Assembly: GCA_009782955.1 (NCBI GenBank)
Contig: WRIB01000001.1
Span: 62,001 to 126,000 of the forward strand
DNA from: Treponema sp.
Lineage (GTDB): Bacteria > Spirochaetota > Spirochaetia > Treponematales > Breznakiellaceae
Direction: 5' to 3'
DNA length: 64,000 bases
In this document: one piece after another, positions 28,024 to 39,400 of the stretch
Numbering within the stretch: the first letter of the stretch is position 1
Layout of the letters: every line of letters starts with the position of its first letter
The notes under the pieces: model-generated
What the model was told of the DNA's origin: nothing
Databases searched by the model: none
What the model saw: only the letters and a program-made list of their open reading frames with translations
Position numbers and translations under genes: made by a program

Positions 28024-28067
28024 TTGGATCCTAAAAAACTTTTTTTGCGGCAGGGATACCCTTTTTT

Positions 28068-30080
28068 TTACAGCCGTTGCAGTACTGCTCTTGGGTAGTA
28101 GTGTAGGAGTATGTCGCTGGCACTTAATCCCGCGCTGGCCATTCCTGCTGCACCGTGTTGATCCATCCCGATACCATGGCCGTAACCGGCGCCCTGGAAA
28201 ACAAAATATTCAACTTTTCCTTTTGAAAGCTTATAGCGGATTGTAAAAAGGCTTGAACGCAGGCTGCCCATGGCATTCCAGATTGCATCCCCTTTAACGA
28301 TTACATTTTTTTGGGTTCCCTGTACTTCCAGTTCATATATTCTGCCGGAAATACCGCGGCCTCTGGTAATTATTCGTGTAATTTCTCCGGGGTCTTCCGG
28401 CAGACGCCGGCGGATTTCTTCGGGAGTAACCCACTTTTCCCAACGGTAAGCGGAAATATACGAAAAACGGGGAACATTGGAATAGGTTGCAGGTGTTTCC
28501 CTGATCCATCGGTACAAGGCATCCGGAGATAAGGGTTCAGTCCGTATTGGGAGTAACTTGTCCGGTACTGCCTGCATGTATGCATCATAACCCCACATGG
28601 TAAGGCAATCTTCGCTGTAACCGCCATGGTTTGCCGAATAATACGCTTTAAGGGGTTGTTTGCCCCCCATAAGCACCATTCCTCTTGTGGCAGCTACTGC
28701 CGCGGTGGTGTTTTTTTGCTCCCCTCCAACGCCGTGGTATGCCTGGGAATGGGGGGTTCCAAAAAGATCAAAACCTCTGGCGGCAAATTGTCCTTTGTTG
28801 GCAATGGCATAGGATCGGGCGGCAATGGCCTGGACTTTTAACGCTTCCACCGGCCAGCTTGCAGGCATTTCTACGGGGACGACGCCGTAAAGGTAATCTT
28901 CCATGGAAACTATATTTACCACGGTCATTCCTTCCGGGCCGGGCCGGAATTCCAGGGCTCCCCGATACGTCCGGTTAATTCCCGGTGCCCCATTTACCGC
29001 TCCCGATACAATGGAACAGTTTTCGTTGCTCCTTAATTCATAAACCAGCGGAGATCCACTGCGGAGCAGGGCTTTATTGTTTTTATCCTGGACAATAACA
29101 ACGCCATTACTGCACTCAACCCAGAACTGTTCGCCGGCTGTGCTGCTGTAGAGAGGGTTGTTGTTTCCCGCAGCGTGTATAAAAAATGCTCCTCCTGCCT
29201 TAACCGAAACCACGCTTCTCTTTTCAATCAGCCCTATGCGTATTGTTCCTTCTTTGGGGTAAGGCGGGGCAGGGGTTACTTTTGGCGGGGTTGCCGTAAT
29301 TTGCCGCCGTACAAGGTATGCTCCATCCCCATAAACGCCGCCACCGGGAACAACCTTCCTGGCTTCCGCCAAAGCAGTGCTTATTTCTCTGTTATTGGGA
29401 AGCCGTGCATTGGCAGTAATAAGGTAATCCCGGGCTTTTTGCCATTCTTTCCGGGCAGCCAATAATCGCGCCAGGGGGAGGAGGACATTGGTAAAAGAGG
29501 TATCCTGATCCCAGCAGGTTTGAAGGCATTTTTCCGCTTCCTTTGGATCGCTGTCCCGTAACAAAAGACCAAGCCTGTACCAGCCCATGGGCCGCCATTT
29601 GTTGAGCTCAAGGCTTTTTTCGTACAATTCTATGGCTCTTTTGGGACTACCCATTTCTTCGTAAACAGCAGCGCTGTAGAAATAAAATTCCGCCCGCAGA
29701 CGGGGATCTTTTTTCAATATTGCCGCTTCGACAGTACTCCGAAGCTGTGCCGCTTTGCTGTAGCTGCCAATAAGATAATATGAGATAAATAACTTAAATT
29801 GCAGTTCTTCTTTTTCTGCCGGATTAAGATTATCTGTTTTTAACAGTTCTTCCAGCAGTTCCGTTGCCTTGGTCATTTCTCCCAGTTCCCAGTTGAGTAT
29901 TACCAGGGAGTGTTTGTCTTCCGGTCTATTTTGTTTGAAAAGAATAAATGCCGCATTTTCTATTTTGCCCGAATAATATGCTTCAACAGGCTGCATGAGT
30001 ATTTCCTGAACCCCTCGGGAAAATACAGGAACGGAAAGGCATAAATACAGGGTACAACATACTATGAAAGTTTTATTCAT
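28068..30080 (-). CDS. SpoIID/LytB-domain protein with N-terminal TPRs
   Basis: VSMEDYLYGVVPVEMPASWPVEALKVQAIAARSYAIAN...GYGHGIGMDQHGAAGMA. Confidence 0.9.
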   Translation of the reverse strand: MNKTFIVCCTLYLCLSVPVFSRGVQEILMQPVEAYYSGKIENAAFILFKQNRPEDKHSLVILNWELGEMTKATELLEELLKTDNLNPAEKEELQFKLFISYYLIGSYSKAAQLRSTVEAAILKKDPRLRAEFYFYSAAVYEEMGSPKRAIELYEKSLELNKWRPMGWYRLGLLLRDSDPKEAEKCLQTCWDQDTSFTNVLLPLARLLAARKEWQKARDYLITANARLPNNREISTALAEARKVVPGGGVYGDGAYLVRRQITATPPKVTPAPPYPKEGTIRIGLIEKRSVVSVKAGGAFFIHAAGNNNPLYSSTAGEQFWVECSNGVVIVQDKNNKALLRSGSPLVYELRSNENCSIVSGAVNGAPGINRTYRGALEFRPGPEGMTVVNIVSMEDYLYGVVPVEMPASWPVEALKVQAIAARSYAIANKGQFAARGFDLFGTPHSQAYHGVGGEQKNTTAAVAATRGMVLMGGKQPLKAYYSANHGGYSEDCLTMWGYDAYMQAVPDKLLPIRTEPLSPDALYRWIRETPATYSNVPRFSYISAYRWEKWVTPEEIRRRLPEDPGEITRIITRGRGISGRIYELEVQGTQKNVIVKGDAIWNAMGSLRSSLFTIRYKLSKGKVEYFVFQGAGYGHGIGMDQHGAAGMASAGLSASDILLHYYPRAVLQRL

Positions 30081-30222
30081 AAGCTTAGATAATATACTAT
30101 CATAAATACATAATGAAATGGAAGGTATATTTTACAATGAATTAATTACCTATGGAATAACCATGTGGTGTGTGCTTTACCGCCAAAAATAAATATAGGA
30201 CATTGAAGAACAGGAGTTTGTA

Positions 30223-30429
30223 ATGGATGTTGCATATACCTATTGGGAAGCAGATGACGGCTGGTTTGTCGGGTATATAAACATCTACCCTGATCACCTT
30301 ACACAGGGACATGATCTGGCCGAACTGGAAGAGATGCTTGCCGATGTTTACCAAATCCGGCAGGAAGAAGAAAAACGGCTGGCGCAAAAACGGAAAAATG
30401 GTGTATTGCGGCTTAAAGTTTCTGCATGA
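30223..30429 (+). CDS. HicB-like small protein
   Basis: YTYWEADDGWFVGYINIYPDHLTQGHDLAELEEMLADV. Confidence 0.55.
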   Translation: MDVAYTYWEADDGWFVGYINIYPDHLTQGHDLAELEEMLADVYQIRQEEEKRLAQKRKNGVLRLKVSA

Positions 30430-30483
30430 AACGCCAAAAGCAAAACTCCTAACCCTTTCTCAACCTATTTATTCGCGTATATA

Positions 30484-30687
30484 CCAGTAGCTGGACTGAA
30501 AGTATCGGGATCAATGTTGCCACACAGGTGAGGGAAAGGTTGGCCATGAAGGCCATTTGGCGTGCTACAACGGCAGCGACGCCAAAGCGTCCGTCAACAG
30601 CAGCCACGACCAACCGGCCTGAATGGGCGTTCTTTCCCTCACCTGTAGGTAATAATTTATATAGGTACATTCAGTCCCAGCTACTGG
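30484..30687. repeat. ~204-bp foldback element upstream of rpoN
   Basis: ccagtagctggactgaa (30484)/ttcagtcccagctactgg (30670); caggtgagggaaag (30525)/ctttccctcacctg (30632); inner tttggcg/cgccaaa. Confidence 0.75.
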
Positions 30688-30737
30688 AGGGAAAAATAAT
30701 TGCTGACAGAGCAAAGTTGTGGGATAATAATGGTATT

Positions 30738-32117
30738 ATGCAACAGCGTCAGAGCATGATTCAATCCCAACAGCTGAAGATGAATACCCAACTGTACCAG
30801 TCCATTAAGCTGATGGAATTGCCCATTCTGGATTTGCAGGAAAAAATAGGGGAGGAAATAGAAAAAAACCCTGCTTTGGAAGTGCTGGAAGAGCGGGGCA
30901 TTGTTTCTCAGGACGCTGTAGCCGATGCTTATGCTAAAGCAGTCGTTGCCGCCGGTACCGGCAGTTATCAAAAGGAAGAAGAAGCCTACTTTGAGACAAG
31001 TTCCGACGCAGGCTTTATCCGTCAGGGTATGGATGAAGATGAACACCAGAATTTTCTGGAAGGAGCCATTTCCCGGCCCGAAACCCTGCAGGAACATCTT
31101 CTGTGGCAGTTAGCCCTGGAAACCGGAGAAGACGACATACGCCGCATTGGGGAGCTATTAATACAGAACCTGGACGATGATGGTTTTTATAAAGAAGCTA
31201 CGGAACTCTTTTTAAAAGACGAAAATCCTTCCAATGTCGAAAAAGCGCTTGCCTTGGTCAGGTCATTGGAACCGCCGGGAACCTGTACTTCCGGTTACAA
31301 AGAATCCCTTCTGGTTCAGGCGCGGCTGCTTCCCGATTGTCCTCCGGTTATGGAAGCAGCCCTCGATTACCTGAAAGACATGGAAAAGGGGAACTTTGCC
31401 GAGACAGCCCAGGTTCTGGGCTGTACCAAAGAAGAATTGGAGGCCTGTTATAACCGTATCAAAGAAAGCCTTTCCCCTTTTCCCGGCAGGCAATTTGCCC
31501 CAAGGGAAACGCGCTATGCGATACCCGATGTAGAAGTCCGCCGTAAAGATGGTGAACTTTCTATCATACTGAATAATGAGGAAATTCCCGTGTTGGGAAT
31601 AAACCCTTTTTTTCTAAAAATTGCCGAAAAAAAAGTTAATGGAAGAGAAGCCAGGGATTTTGTCAGAGAAAATATAAAGGAAGCCCGTTGGTTTATTTAT
31701 TCCATTAACCAGCGAAACCATACATTGCTTCGTGTAACAAGGGCTATTGTTGAATTTCAGAGGTCTTTTTTCCTTAATGGTCCCAGGTTTTTAATACCTC
31801 TGACTCTAAAGGATATTGCCGTTGAATTGGGAGTTCACGAAACAACCATTTCCCGGACTGCCAACAGTAAATATGTACAGACAGAATGGGGACTCTTTGA
31901 ACTCCGGCATTTTTTTACAAACTCCGTTTCCAGGGGGTCGGATTTTTCCAAGGAAGGGGTAAAGGAAATACTGAAAGAAATAATAACCGGTGATGAAAAA
32001 CGCCTTACCGACAGCGAATTAACGGACATGTTGGCTCAGAGGGGTATAGCCCTCGCACGGCGTACTGTGGCAAAATACCGGAAAGAGCTTGATCTGGGTT
32101 CATCGTATACCCGATAA
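30738..32117 (+). CDS. rpoN: RNA polymerase sigma-54 factor
   Basis: MQQRQSMIQSQQLKMNTQLYQSIKLMELPILDLQEKI; LKDIAVELGVHETTISRTANSKYVQTEWGLFELRHFF; RPN-box-like ARRTVAKYRKEL. Confidence 0.93.
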   Translation: MQQRQSMIQSQQLKMNTQLYQSIKLMELPILDLQEKIGEEIEKNPALEVLEERGIVSQDAVADAYAKAVVAAGTGSYQKEEEAYFETSSDAGFIRQGMDEDEHQNFLEGAISRPETLQEHLLWQLALETGEDDIRRIGELLIQNLDDDGFYKEATELFLKDENPSNVEKALALVRSLEPPGTCTSGYKESLLVQARLLPDCPPVMEAALDYLKDMEKGNFAETAQVLGCTKEELEACYNRIKESLSPFPGRQFAPRETRYAIPDVEVRRKDGELSIILNNEEIPVLGINPFFLKIAEKKVNGREARDFVRENIKEARWFIYSINQRNHTLLRVTRAIVEFQRSFFLNGPRFLIPLTLKDIAVELGVHETTISRTANSKYVQTEWGLFELRHFFTNSVSRGSDFSKEGVKEILKEIITGDEKRLTDSELTDMLAQRGIALARRTVAKYRKELDLGSSYTR

Positions 32118-32184
32118 CGGGAAACTCTGAATACTCCTGTAAGGTTTTTAGGAGTTCCCATATAATTTTTTTTGGAGGCATTTC

Positions 32185-32475
32185 ATGAACATCGACATTA
32201 AATCCGTGCATTTTAATTTGCACGACGACGCCAGGGAATACCTGGATAAAAAAATCGCCCGGCTTCACAATTTGGAGAACATGATCGTAGACCTTTTAAT
32301 TACAATAACCAAAGAAAAGCAATTTTCCGCCGAATCCACAGTCAATTTTCGCTGGGGGGTTTCGGTTCATATAAAAGAGCAGGACTTTGAACTTACCACT
32401 GCCATAGATAAAATGATAGACAAACTGGAACACAAAATCACCAAGGAAAAGGAAAAGGTTAAGGAAAAGCATTAG
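32185..32475 (+). CDS. hpf: ribosome hibernation promoting factor / RaiA family
   Basis: MNIDIKSVHFNLHDDAREYLDKKIARL...SVHIKEQDFELTTAIDKMIDKLEHKITKEK. Confidence 0.85.
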   Translation: MNIDIKSVHFNLHDDAREYLDKKIARLHNLENMIVDLLITITKEKQFSAESTVNFRWGVSVHIKEQDFELTTAIDKMIDKLEHKITKEKEKVKEKH

Positions 32476-32582
32476 AAAAGCTTCCATTTTAGAGCAGAGC
32501 ATCTATCTCTGTACAAGTTATCTGCATTAAGCCTGGGAAAGGGTGAGGCAGGTGCCCTGGGCTCGAACATGAAGGCAGCAAT

Positions 32583-34574
32583 TTATGTCGATGTGTCCAG
32601 TTCGTACTTCTCTTCGCTTTCTGCGGCCATTCCTCCTTCGAGCGCATCGGCAGCCAGATCGGCGGTATAGCCGCCGAATGGTACTGCCTTGCCGGTTTTA
32701 GCGGTGTTATTGCGCCTGGAATTAATTAAGTGTGCCCGGTTTTTTCGTTCTGTCAGGGCAAGTCCTGCGGCAGCCCGGACTGCGCGGGCGGCAGATGTGC
32801 CGCAGCTGCAAACCTGGGCTATGTCTTCCGCTTCGGCGGCGGCGATTGTTTCGATATTCTGAAAATGTTTCAATAATTTCGCAGCCCGTTTGGCGCCTAT
32901 CCCTTCTACCGATTCGAGTGTTAATAGTTTCAGATTTGCAGAACGCAGTTTTTGGTTGAGTGAGGTGGCAAAACGGTGAGTTTCGTCCCGTACAAACTGA
33001 AGCAGCCTTAATGCTTCGGAGCTACGGGCCAAGACCAGTGGTTCTTTGGCATTGGGGAACCAGATTTCTTCTTCCCGTTTGGCAAGACCGGCAATATCGC
33101 AGTCCAAACCCAGATCATCCAAAACACCTTTAGCGGCGTTTACCTGCCCTATACCCCCGTCAATCAAAATCAGGTCGGGTAGTTCACGGTTCTCCCTGAC
33201 AAGCCGGGTGTAGCGTCGTTTTACCGCTTCCCTCATTGCGGCAAAATCATCCACAACCCCAATTACACTGCGGAGTTTTAGGTGACGGTAATTTTTTTTG
33301 TCGGGCATGCCGCCGGCAAAACTGACAAGTGAGGCTACAGGATGTTTTCCGTCAAGCTGGGCAATATCAAATCCTTCGATACGTTCGGGCCGGTTTTTTA
33401 AGTTCAGGCATCTTTTCAGTTCGTCCAGTGCAGGTCCTGCGCCGCGTTCTCTAAGCCGTTGTCTGAGTTCTTCTTCGGCATTTTGCCTTGCCATAGTCAT
33501 GACTGTTTTATGGTGTTTGTCATCCGGAACAAGGATCTGCGGTTCCAGACTGAATTGTTCACGGAACCATTTGCCCAGTGAAACAATGTCAAAGGTTTGT
33601 TCTGCATTATCTGCACCCTGGCAGTTGATTGTTGTTTGATTTCCAAAGCTTTGCAGGTAGATCTGTCCCGGAGGAAGCCGATCCCCGTTGTAGTAACCGG
33701 CAATAAAGGTAATCAGCGACTCGCTTTCGCCGGAAGCGCTCTTGGTACGGTACAGTTCACGTCCTGTAAGCTTTCCTTCGCGCATGGAAAATACCGAGTA
33801 TACGGCGAACACTCCTTCGGCTGCCCATGCTATGTAGTCCCGGCCATTTGGATCGAAATCCACAACGGCGCTGGTACTATTCAAACCTTCAATAATTTTA
33901 ATGGCATTACGAAGCTGGGCTGCACGCTCAAAACGAAGAGCTGTTGCCGCTTCCTGCATTTCACTGGATAGTTCCGATATAAGCGTTGCTGTATCCCCGG
34001 AAAGCAGCCTGGCTACCCTGTCTACCTGGAGGGCATAGTTTCCGGTATTCAGCTTTTCGCAGCAGGGCGCAGAGCAGCGGCCAATGTGGTAGTACATGCA
34101 GGGATGTTTCCGTTTTTTAAGCGTTTTGCATTTCCGCAGGGGAAAAACCCGGTCAATAACGTCCAGCATATCATCCATGGCTCCTACATTGGGAAACGGT
34201 CCGAAGTAGGACGATCCATCTTCAATAATGTGCCGGGTTCGGAATACCCGCGGATAGGAATCTGCGGTAAGACGGATTACCGGGTATGTTTTTCCGTCCT
34301 TCAGATTGATGTTGTATTTGGGACTATGTTGTTTTATAAGAGTGTTTTCCAGCAGCAGTGCTTCGTATTCATCTGTAACGATGATTGTTTCTATCGAAGC
34401 GGCATTACGAAGCAAGACCTGAGTTTTTATGTCCTTTTCGCCGGAAAAGTATGAAGCAAGCCGGTTTCGAAGTATTCGGGCTTTACCTACATATATAATG
34501 CGGTTTTCGGAATCCCGTATCAGGTAGACTCCAGGTTCTCTGGGAGCTTCTCCGGCAATCTTTTTAAGGTTCAT
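32583..34574 (-). CDS. uvrC: excinuclease ABC subunit C
   Basis: PREPGVYLIRDSENRIIYVGKARILRNRLASYF; HPCMYYHIGRCSAPC; LILIDGGIGQVNAA. Confidence 0.95.
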   Translation of the reverse strand: MNLKKIAGEAPREPGVYLIRDSENRIIYVGKARILRNRLASYFSGEKDIKTQVLLRNAASIETIIVTDEYEALLLENTLIKQHSPKYNINLKDGKTYPVIRLTADSYPRVFRTRHIIEDGSSYFGPFPNVGAMDDMLDVIDRVFPLRKCKTLKKRKHPCMYYHIGRCSAPCCEKLNTGNYALQVDRVARLLSGDTATLISELSSEMQEAATALRFERAAQLRNAIKIIEGLNSTSAVVDFDPNGRDYIAWAAEGVFAVYSVFSMREGKLTGRELYRTKSASGESESLITFIAGYYNGDRLPPGQIYLQSFGNQTTINCQGADNAEQTFDIVSLGKWFREQFSLEPQILVPDDKHHKTVMTMARQNAEEELRQRLRERGAGPALDELKRCLNLKNRPERIEGFDIAQLDGKHPVASLVSFAGGMPDKKNYRHLKLRSVIGVVDDFAAMREAVKRRYTRLVRENRELPDLILIDGGIGQVNAAKGVLDDLGLDCDIAGLAKREEEIWFPNAKEPLVLARSSEALRLLQFVRDETHRFATSLNQKLRSANLKLLTLESVEGIGAKRAAKLLKHFQNIETIAAAEAEDIAQVCSCGTSAARAVRAAAGLALTERKNRAHLINSRRNNTAKTGKAVPFGGYTADLAADALEGGMAAESEEKYELDTST

Positions 34575-34607
34575 TGGCGAAAATTCCGATACTTATAATG
34601 TAGTACT

Positions 34608-36383
34608 ATGAAAAAATCAAACTCAGCACTTTATGCCGCTTTATTGTATAGTTTTTGGCTCTTTTTTGTCAGCCTGAACCTGGAAGCGGCGGAAAATACC
34701 ATTGTTTTAGGCTCAGCCAAAGGCTGGGGTACGGTAGAACAACGTACTCAGGTGGACGAAATCAACGCAGTCAGGCCCAATTCGGTGCTTACCCTTTCGT
34801 CTGCCATGCCAAACGAGGCTGGACGGGCAAACGGAGCCGGACAAACAAGTTCCGGTTCAACAGAAGATTTTTTTGCCCTTTATGCAGCGTTCCGCAACTT
34901 TCCTGTCCAGGAATCCGTTCTGGATTTGGCTTTAAGTTTTGACGAAGGTGTTCCGGAACGTTTTGCCGACAACCGAAAAAATTACAGAGTGGTTGTGTCA
35001 AGGGCAGTTCAGGCTGTTAATGAGCGCTGGGCACGGTACGGACGCGGAGCGGCGCTTTTTACCGGAGAGAATAAAGCTGCCGGTGCTCCTGTAACGGTAT
35101 GGCCCGGTCCTTCAGCACTCTTTGCGCCGGGCAGAAGTATCCGGGATTTCAGTATAGAATTCTGGCTTTTCCCCAATGCTATGGAAAACGGCGAACAGGT
35201 TGTCGCCTGGACAGCGGCGGAAAATCAACGCATTTTTTGCGAAACTGTAAGGAACAGAATGCGCTGGACCTTCCAGAATTTTTTTGCTCCGCCGGACAGA
35301 CTACGACTGTCGGGAAGGGCCGAGGGCAGGGTTGGAACATCGGACAGATTAACACTTTCTGTTGAAAGCAGAGTCGCCATAATACCCCGCAGTTGGAGTC
35401 ACCATTTAATACGATATAACGCCGATACAGGATTGCTGGAATATCTTGTTAACGGGCGCATCGAAAATATGTGCTATACAACCGCCAATGGCAGGGAAGG
35501 GGGAGATGTGTATACTCCCCTGATAAACTGGGACGGGGTGTTTATTTTAGGAAATCGTTTTTCCGGAATGATGGATGAATTCCGGATTTACAATAAGGTC
35601 ATCAATACTCCGGGCCATTCGGTTCTTGAAAAGGCAAGTTATACAGCCCTGGAATTACCTGAGTTGTCAAAGTTCCCCAGGGGCGGCGGCCGTTTTGAAA
35701 CCCGTACTATTGACCTGGGTGAAATGGGATCGACAGTTAAAAGGATCGAAGCTTCCGGCGGAAGGCTTGGTTTTGCATCGGCGGGCAGTAAAGCCATGAC
35801 GGTAAAAAATACCTATGCAGGAAAAGGAAATTTCCGCTTCCCTGATAATTCATCGGTTCAGTTTTTTATCCGGGCAGGAGAAGAACCATATCGTTTCGGT
35901 AATATACCCTGGATCCCTGTAGTTCCCGGACAATCGGTGCCTGGCACTGTTCGGGGGCGTTATGTTCAGATTGCAGCGGATTTTTATCCCAGCGGAGATT
36001 GTTCTGCCAGCCCTTATCTGGAAGAATTGCGAATTGTTTATAACAGAAACGATCCGCCTTATCCGCCTTCGCTGGTTACGGTTCGTCCTTTGGACGGAGC
36101 AGTGGAGCTTTCCTGGCGGCCAAGTCCCGACGAACATGCCCGCGGTTATCTTGTTTATTACGGTACTTCCCGGGGTGTTTATTACGGGGAAGATGCATCA
36201 TTCGGAGCTTCTCCCATTAATGTGGGAAACCGGACTTCCATAAGACTGGAAGGATTAAAAAACGGAACTTTGTATTTCTTTGTAATTGCAGCCTATGACG
36301 GAACAGGCCCAAGACCGGAGGATTTACATCCCGGAAAATTTTCAAAGGAAGTCAGCGCCCGGCCTTTAAGGACAGGTCAATGA
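34608..36383 (+). CDS. exported LamG-like / fibronectin type III protein
   Basis: Signal peptide; SIEFWLFPNAMENGEQVVAWTA, MMDEFRIYNKV; C-terminal PPSLVTVRPLDGAVELSWRPSPDEHARGYLVYYGT. Confidence 0.7.
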   Translation: MKKSNSALYAALLYSFWLFFVSLNLEAAENTIVLGSAKGWGTVEQRTQVDEINAVRPNSVLTLSSAMPNEAGRANGAGQTSSGSTEDFFALYAAFRNFPVQESVLDLALSFDEGVPERFADNRKNYRVVVSRAVQAVNERWARYGRGAALFTGENKAAGAPVTVWPGPSALFAPGRSIRDFSIEFWLFPNAMENGEQVVAWTAAENQRIFCETVRNRMRWTFQNFFAPPDRLRLSGRAEGRVGTSDRLTLSVESRVAIIPRSWSHHLIRYNADTGLLEYLVNGRIENMCYTTANGREGGDVYTPLINWDGVFILGNRFSGMMDEFRIYNKVINTPGHSVLEKASYTALELPELSKFPRGGGRFETRTIDLGEMGSTVKRIEASGGRLGFASAGSKAMTVKNTYAGKGNFRFPDNSSVQFFIRAGEEPYRFGNIPWIPVVPGQSVPGTVRGRYVQIAADFYPSGDCSASPYLEELRIVYNRNDPPYPPSLVTVRPLDGAVELSWRPSPDEHARGYLVYYGTSRGVYYGEDASFGASPINVGNRTSIRLEGLKNGTLYFFVIAAYDGTGPRPEDLHPGKFSKEVSARPLRTGQ

Positions 36384-36455
36384 TAAAGAACGCTGATAAT
36401 TTCGGCAGAGCCGGTGACCGGCAGCCTGAAAGGTGAATGCATACAGGATGGGTGA

Positions 36456-39400
36456 ATGAATTTTGATCTTCAGGATGTTCTGGAACGCGCAAAAGGATCC
36501 TCCCGTGTTGGGGATCATGAAGAAGCGGAACGGCTATTAAAACAATATATCACAAAAGTTCCGGATGACAGATCCGCCCGTTTGCTTTTGGGTATAACTC
36601 TTGCCAAGCAGGAAAAATCAGACGAGGCAGTGGATGAATTCACCACCCTTTTGGCCGAAAATCCCAACGATGTAGAAGCGTTAAACAACCTTGCGGTTAT
36701 TTACCGCCGGCAGGACAAGCTTCAGGATGCGCTCGGCGCGCTGATGGAAGCAATCGATATTGATCCTGTCAGGGCTGAATTTCATTACAATATCGGGAAT
36801 ATTCATAAACAACTTGGAAACCTTAAAGCCGCTTCCATGGCCTATGCAAAGGTTATTGAACTGAACCCCGACTATGTTCATGCATACAATAATCTGGGAA
36901 CCATCTACGATCAGCTTCGCGAATATGAAAAAGCTTACATGACTTTCCGTAAAGGCCTGGCCCTGGATCGCAACAACCCAACCCTTCATTTTAATTACGG
37001 TGTTGCTCTGGAAGCCAACAACCGTTTTGAAGATGCGTTAAACGAATACAAGTTGGCGCAGAGAAGCAAACCAGGCTGGCTTCAGCCAATGAACAATATG
37101 GGGATCATTTATTTTAAACAGGGTCAGCATACCAAAGCAATGGATACCTTTAACCGTATTCTTCATGCAGATCCCCTTAATGCGGAAGCCCGGAACAATA
37201 TGGGTGTGGTTCAGGCCGATCAGGGTAAAATTAAAGAGGCTGTTGCAAATTACCGCAGGGCAATTGAGTCCGATCCCAAATATGTAAAGGCTGTTGTCAA
37301 TCTTGAGCGCGCTCTGGAAGATTCCGGAGACTTTGCCGATGCGGTTGTTGAACTGGAAAAGCTAATCAAACTTGTTCCCAACAGCGCTGATGTGCGGCAT
37401 CGTCTTGCTGCCCTTTACCTGAAAATGGACAGGTACCCCGAAGCGCTTCAGCAGGCTCAGGCTGCTCTGGAATGGGAACCTGAAAATACCCAGGCTCTTC
37501 GTATTCTTGGAACAACTCAGCGTGTTATGGGAAATGACGCTGAAGCGGAAAAAGTTTTTGAAAAAATACTCAGTATTGATCCGGGAAACTTTGCGTTTCA
37601 TCTGGACCTTGCAGATATTCATTTTAAACGAAAGGAATATAAAAAGGCCGAAGAAAGGATAATGGCTTTCCTTTCACGGCGGCCAAATGACCGGGAAGCA
37701 AAAATGCTTTTGGGCCGCCTGTATGCCAAAATGGGAAACCGTACCCATGCAATTCAGATTTTTGAAGAACTGGCCAAGGCAGATCCCAATGATACCGAAG
37801 CATTGGCTGCTGCAGCCGAACTTCACAAGAATGCAGGGGAGACTGAGAAAGCTCTGCGTACTGCGGATAAACTGGTTAACCTTCAGGGAAAACGGGCGAC
37901 GCCGGATGACCTTTCCGATTTGAATGATTCTTTGGCTTTTTACGAAAGCGCCGTTAAGGCATATTCTTCGGATGTAACCGACATGTGGGCACGAAACCTG
38001 AAGCTTTTACAGGATGCGGTTACGGAAGACAAAAATGATACAGACGACATTTCCCTTCTTATGGGGATGGGAGATAAATCTCCTGTTCTGGATGAAGAAA
38101 CAGAAGCGCTCTTTATTGAAGAACCCGATTTCGGACTGGAAGACACCGACGAGTTATTTTTTGATGATGAGCTTCCTCTTTATGATGAAGAAACCCAACC
38201 CGATATGTCGTTGGACAATATGGCTGAGCCGGAGGCTGAATATTATCCGGAACCGCCGTATCAGGAACCCCAAAAAAATCAGAGCGGAGATTACCGGCCG
38301 CCGCCGCAGCCTCAACAGGATTATCCGCTGCCTCCGGAACCTCCGCAGCCCCAACAGGATTATTCGCCGCCTCCGGAACCGCCGCAACAACCTCCGCAGC
38401 CCCAACAGGATTATTCGCCGCAGCCGGAACAACCGCCGCCACCACAACAGCCGCCACCACAACCACAGCCACAGCCGCAACAGCAATGGCAACCACCACC
38501 ACAGCCACAGCCCCAACAGCAATGGCAACCACCGCAACCACAGCCACAGCGACAACAGCCACGGCAACAACAGCCGCAGTATCCTCCCGGAGATGAACCG
38601 GAAGCCCTTCCTATTGATGAGGAAGAAGAGGAACTTACTCTGGAAGACGGAGGAGAGGAACAGCCCGGGGAATGGGAAGAATCGGCTGAGGAATCAGAAG
38701 CGCCCGGAGAATCAGATGTTGATGAAGATTCTGCCGAAGACTCTTTAGATACCCCGGACAATATCCAGGATGATGAAACCGGAAGTACTGAAGAAGAACC
38801 TCCTCAGGAAGAAGACTTCCTGCCTGACGATCTGCCGGGTTCGGAAGATGAAGATTTCTCTGCTGCAGAAGAACCTTTAATGGATGAAGATCTCTTCGGC
38901 GAAGAAGAACCGGAATCCTTTTCGGATTCTGCCGAAGATTTTTCCGGTGAACAACAGGATATGCCCGGGATGTTTTCTGATGAACCGGAAGAGGATTTCC
39001 TGGATAGTTTGGAAGAACCTGTACAGAGCGAGGCTCCGGGCCCGGAATTGAATGAATCTGAGCCGGATGAACAGTTGTTTGAAAACGAACCTGAAGAATT
39101 TTTGGGAAAACCGCCGGCAAATGGGGTTCTTCCCCAAGTTCCTCCAATCAGTGATAATAAACCATGGTCAAAGGAAGGAGAAGAATTAAAAAAAGATCCG
39201 CTTACCAGGGATGCAATACTTGGATTAATGAATTATCTTAAAGATATGTCTTCTTCACTTCCTCAAGGGAAACTGGAAGCTTTTGAAAAAAGTAATGCCC
39301 GGCTTTCTATGGATAATGTGATTAATACATTGAAAGGAAAAGAAGGATTGTTAAAGGGAATTAACAAGAAAATTCTTCAAAAAGATCGGCGTGCCGGGCA

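Noticed and set aside
38113-38761. Overlapping antisense ORFs of 116-149 aa in the TPR gene
   Set aside because: They translate as cysteine/glycine, valine/alanine or tryptophan/leucine low-complexity and are a by-product of the PQ-rich triplet repeat on the coding strand.
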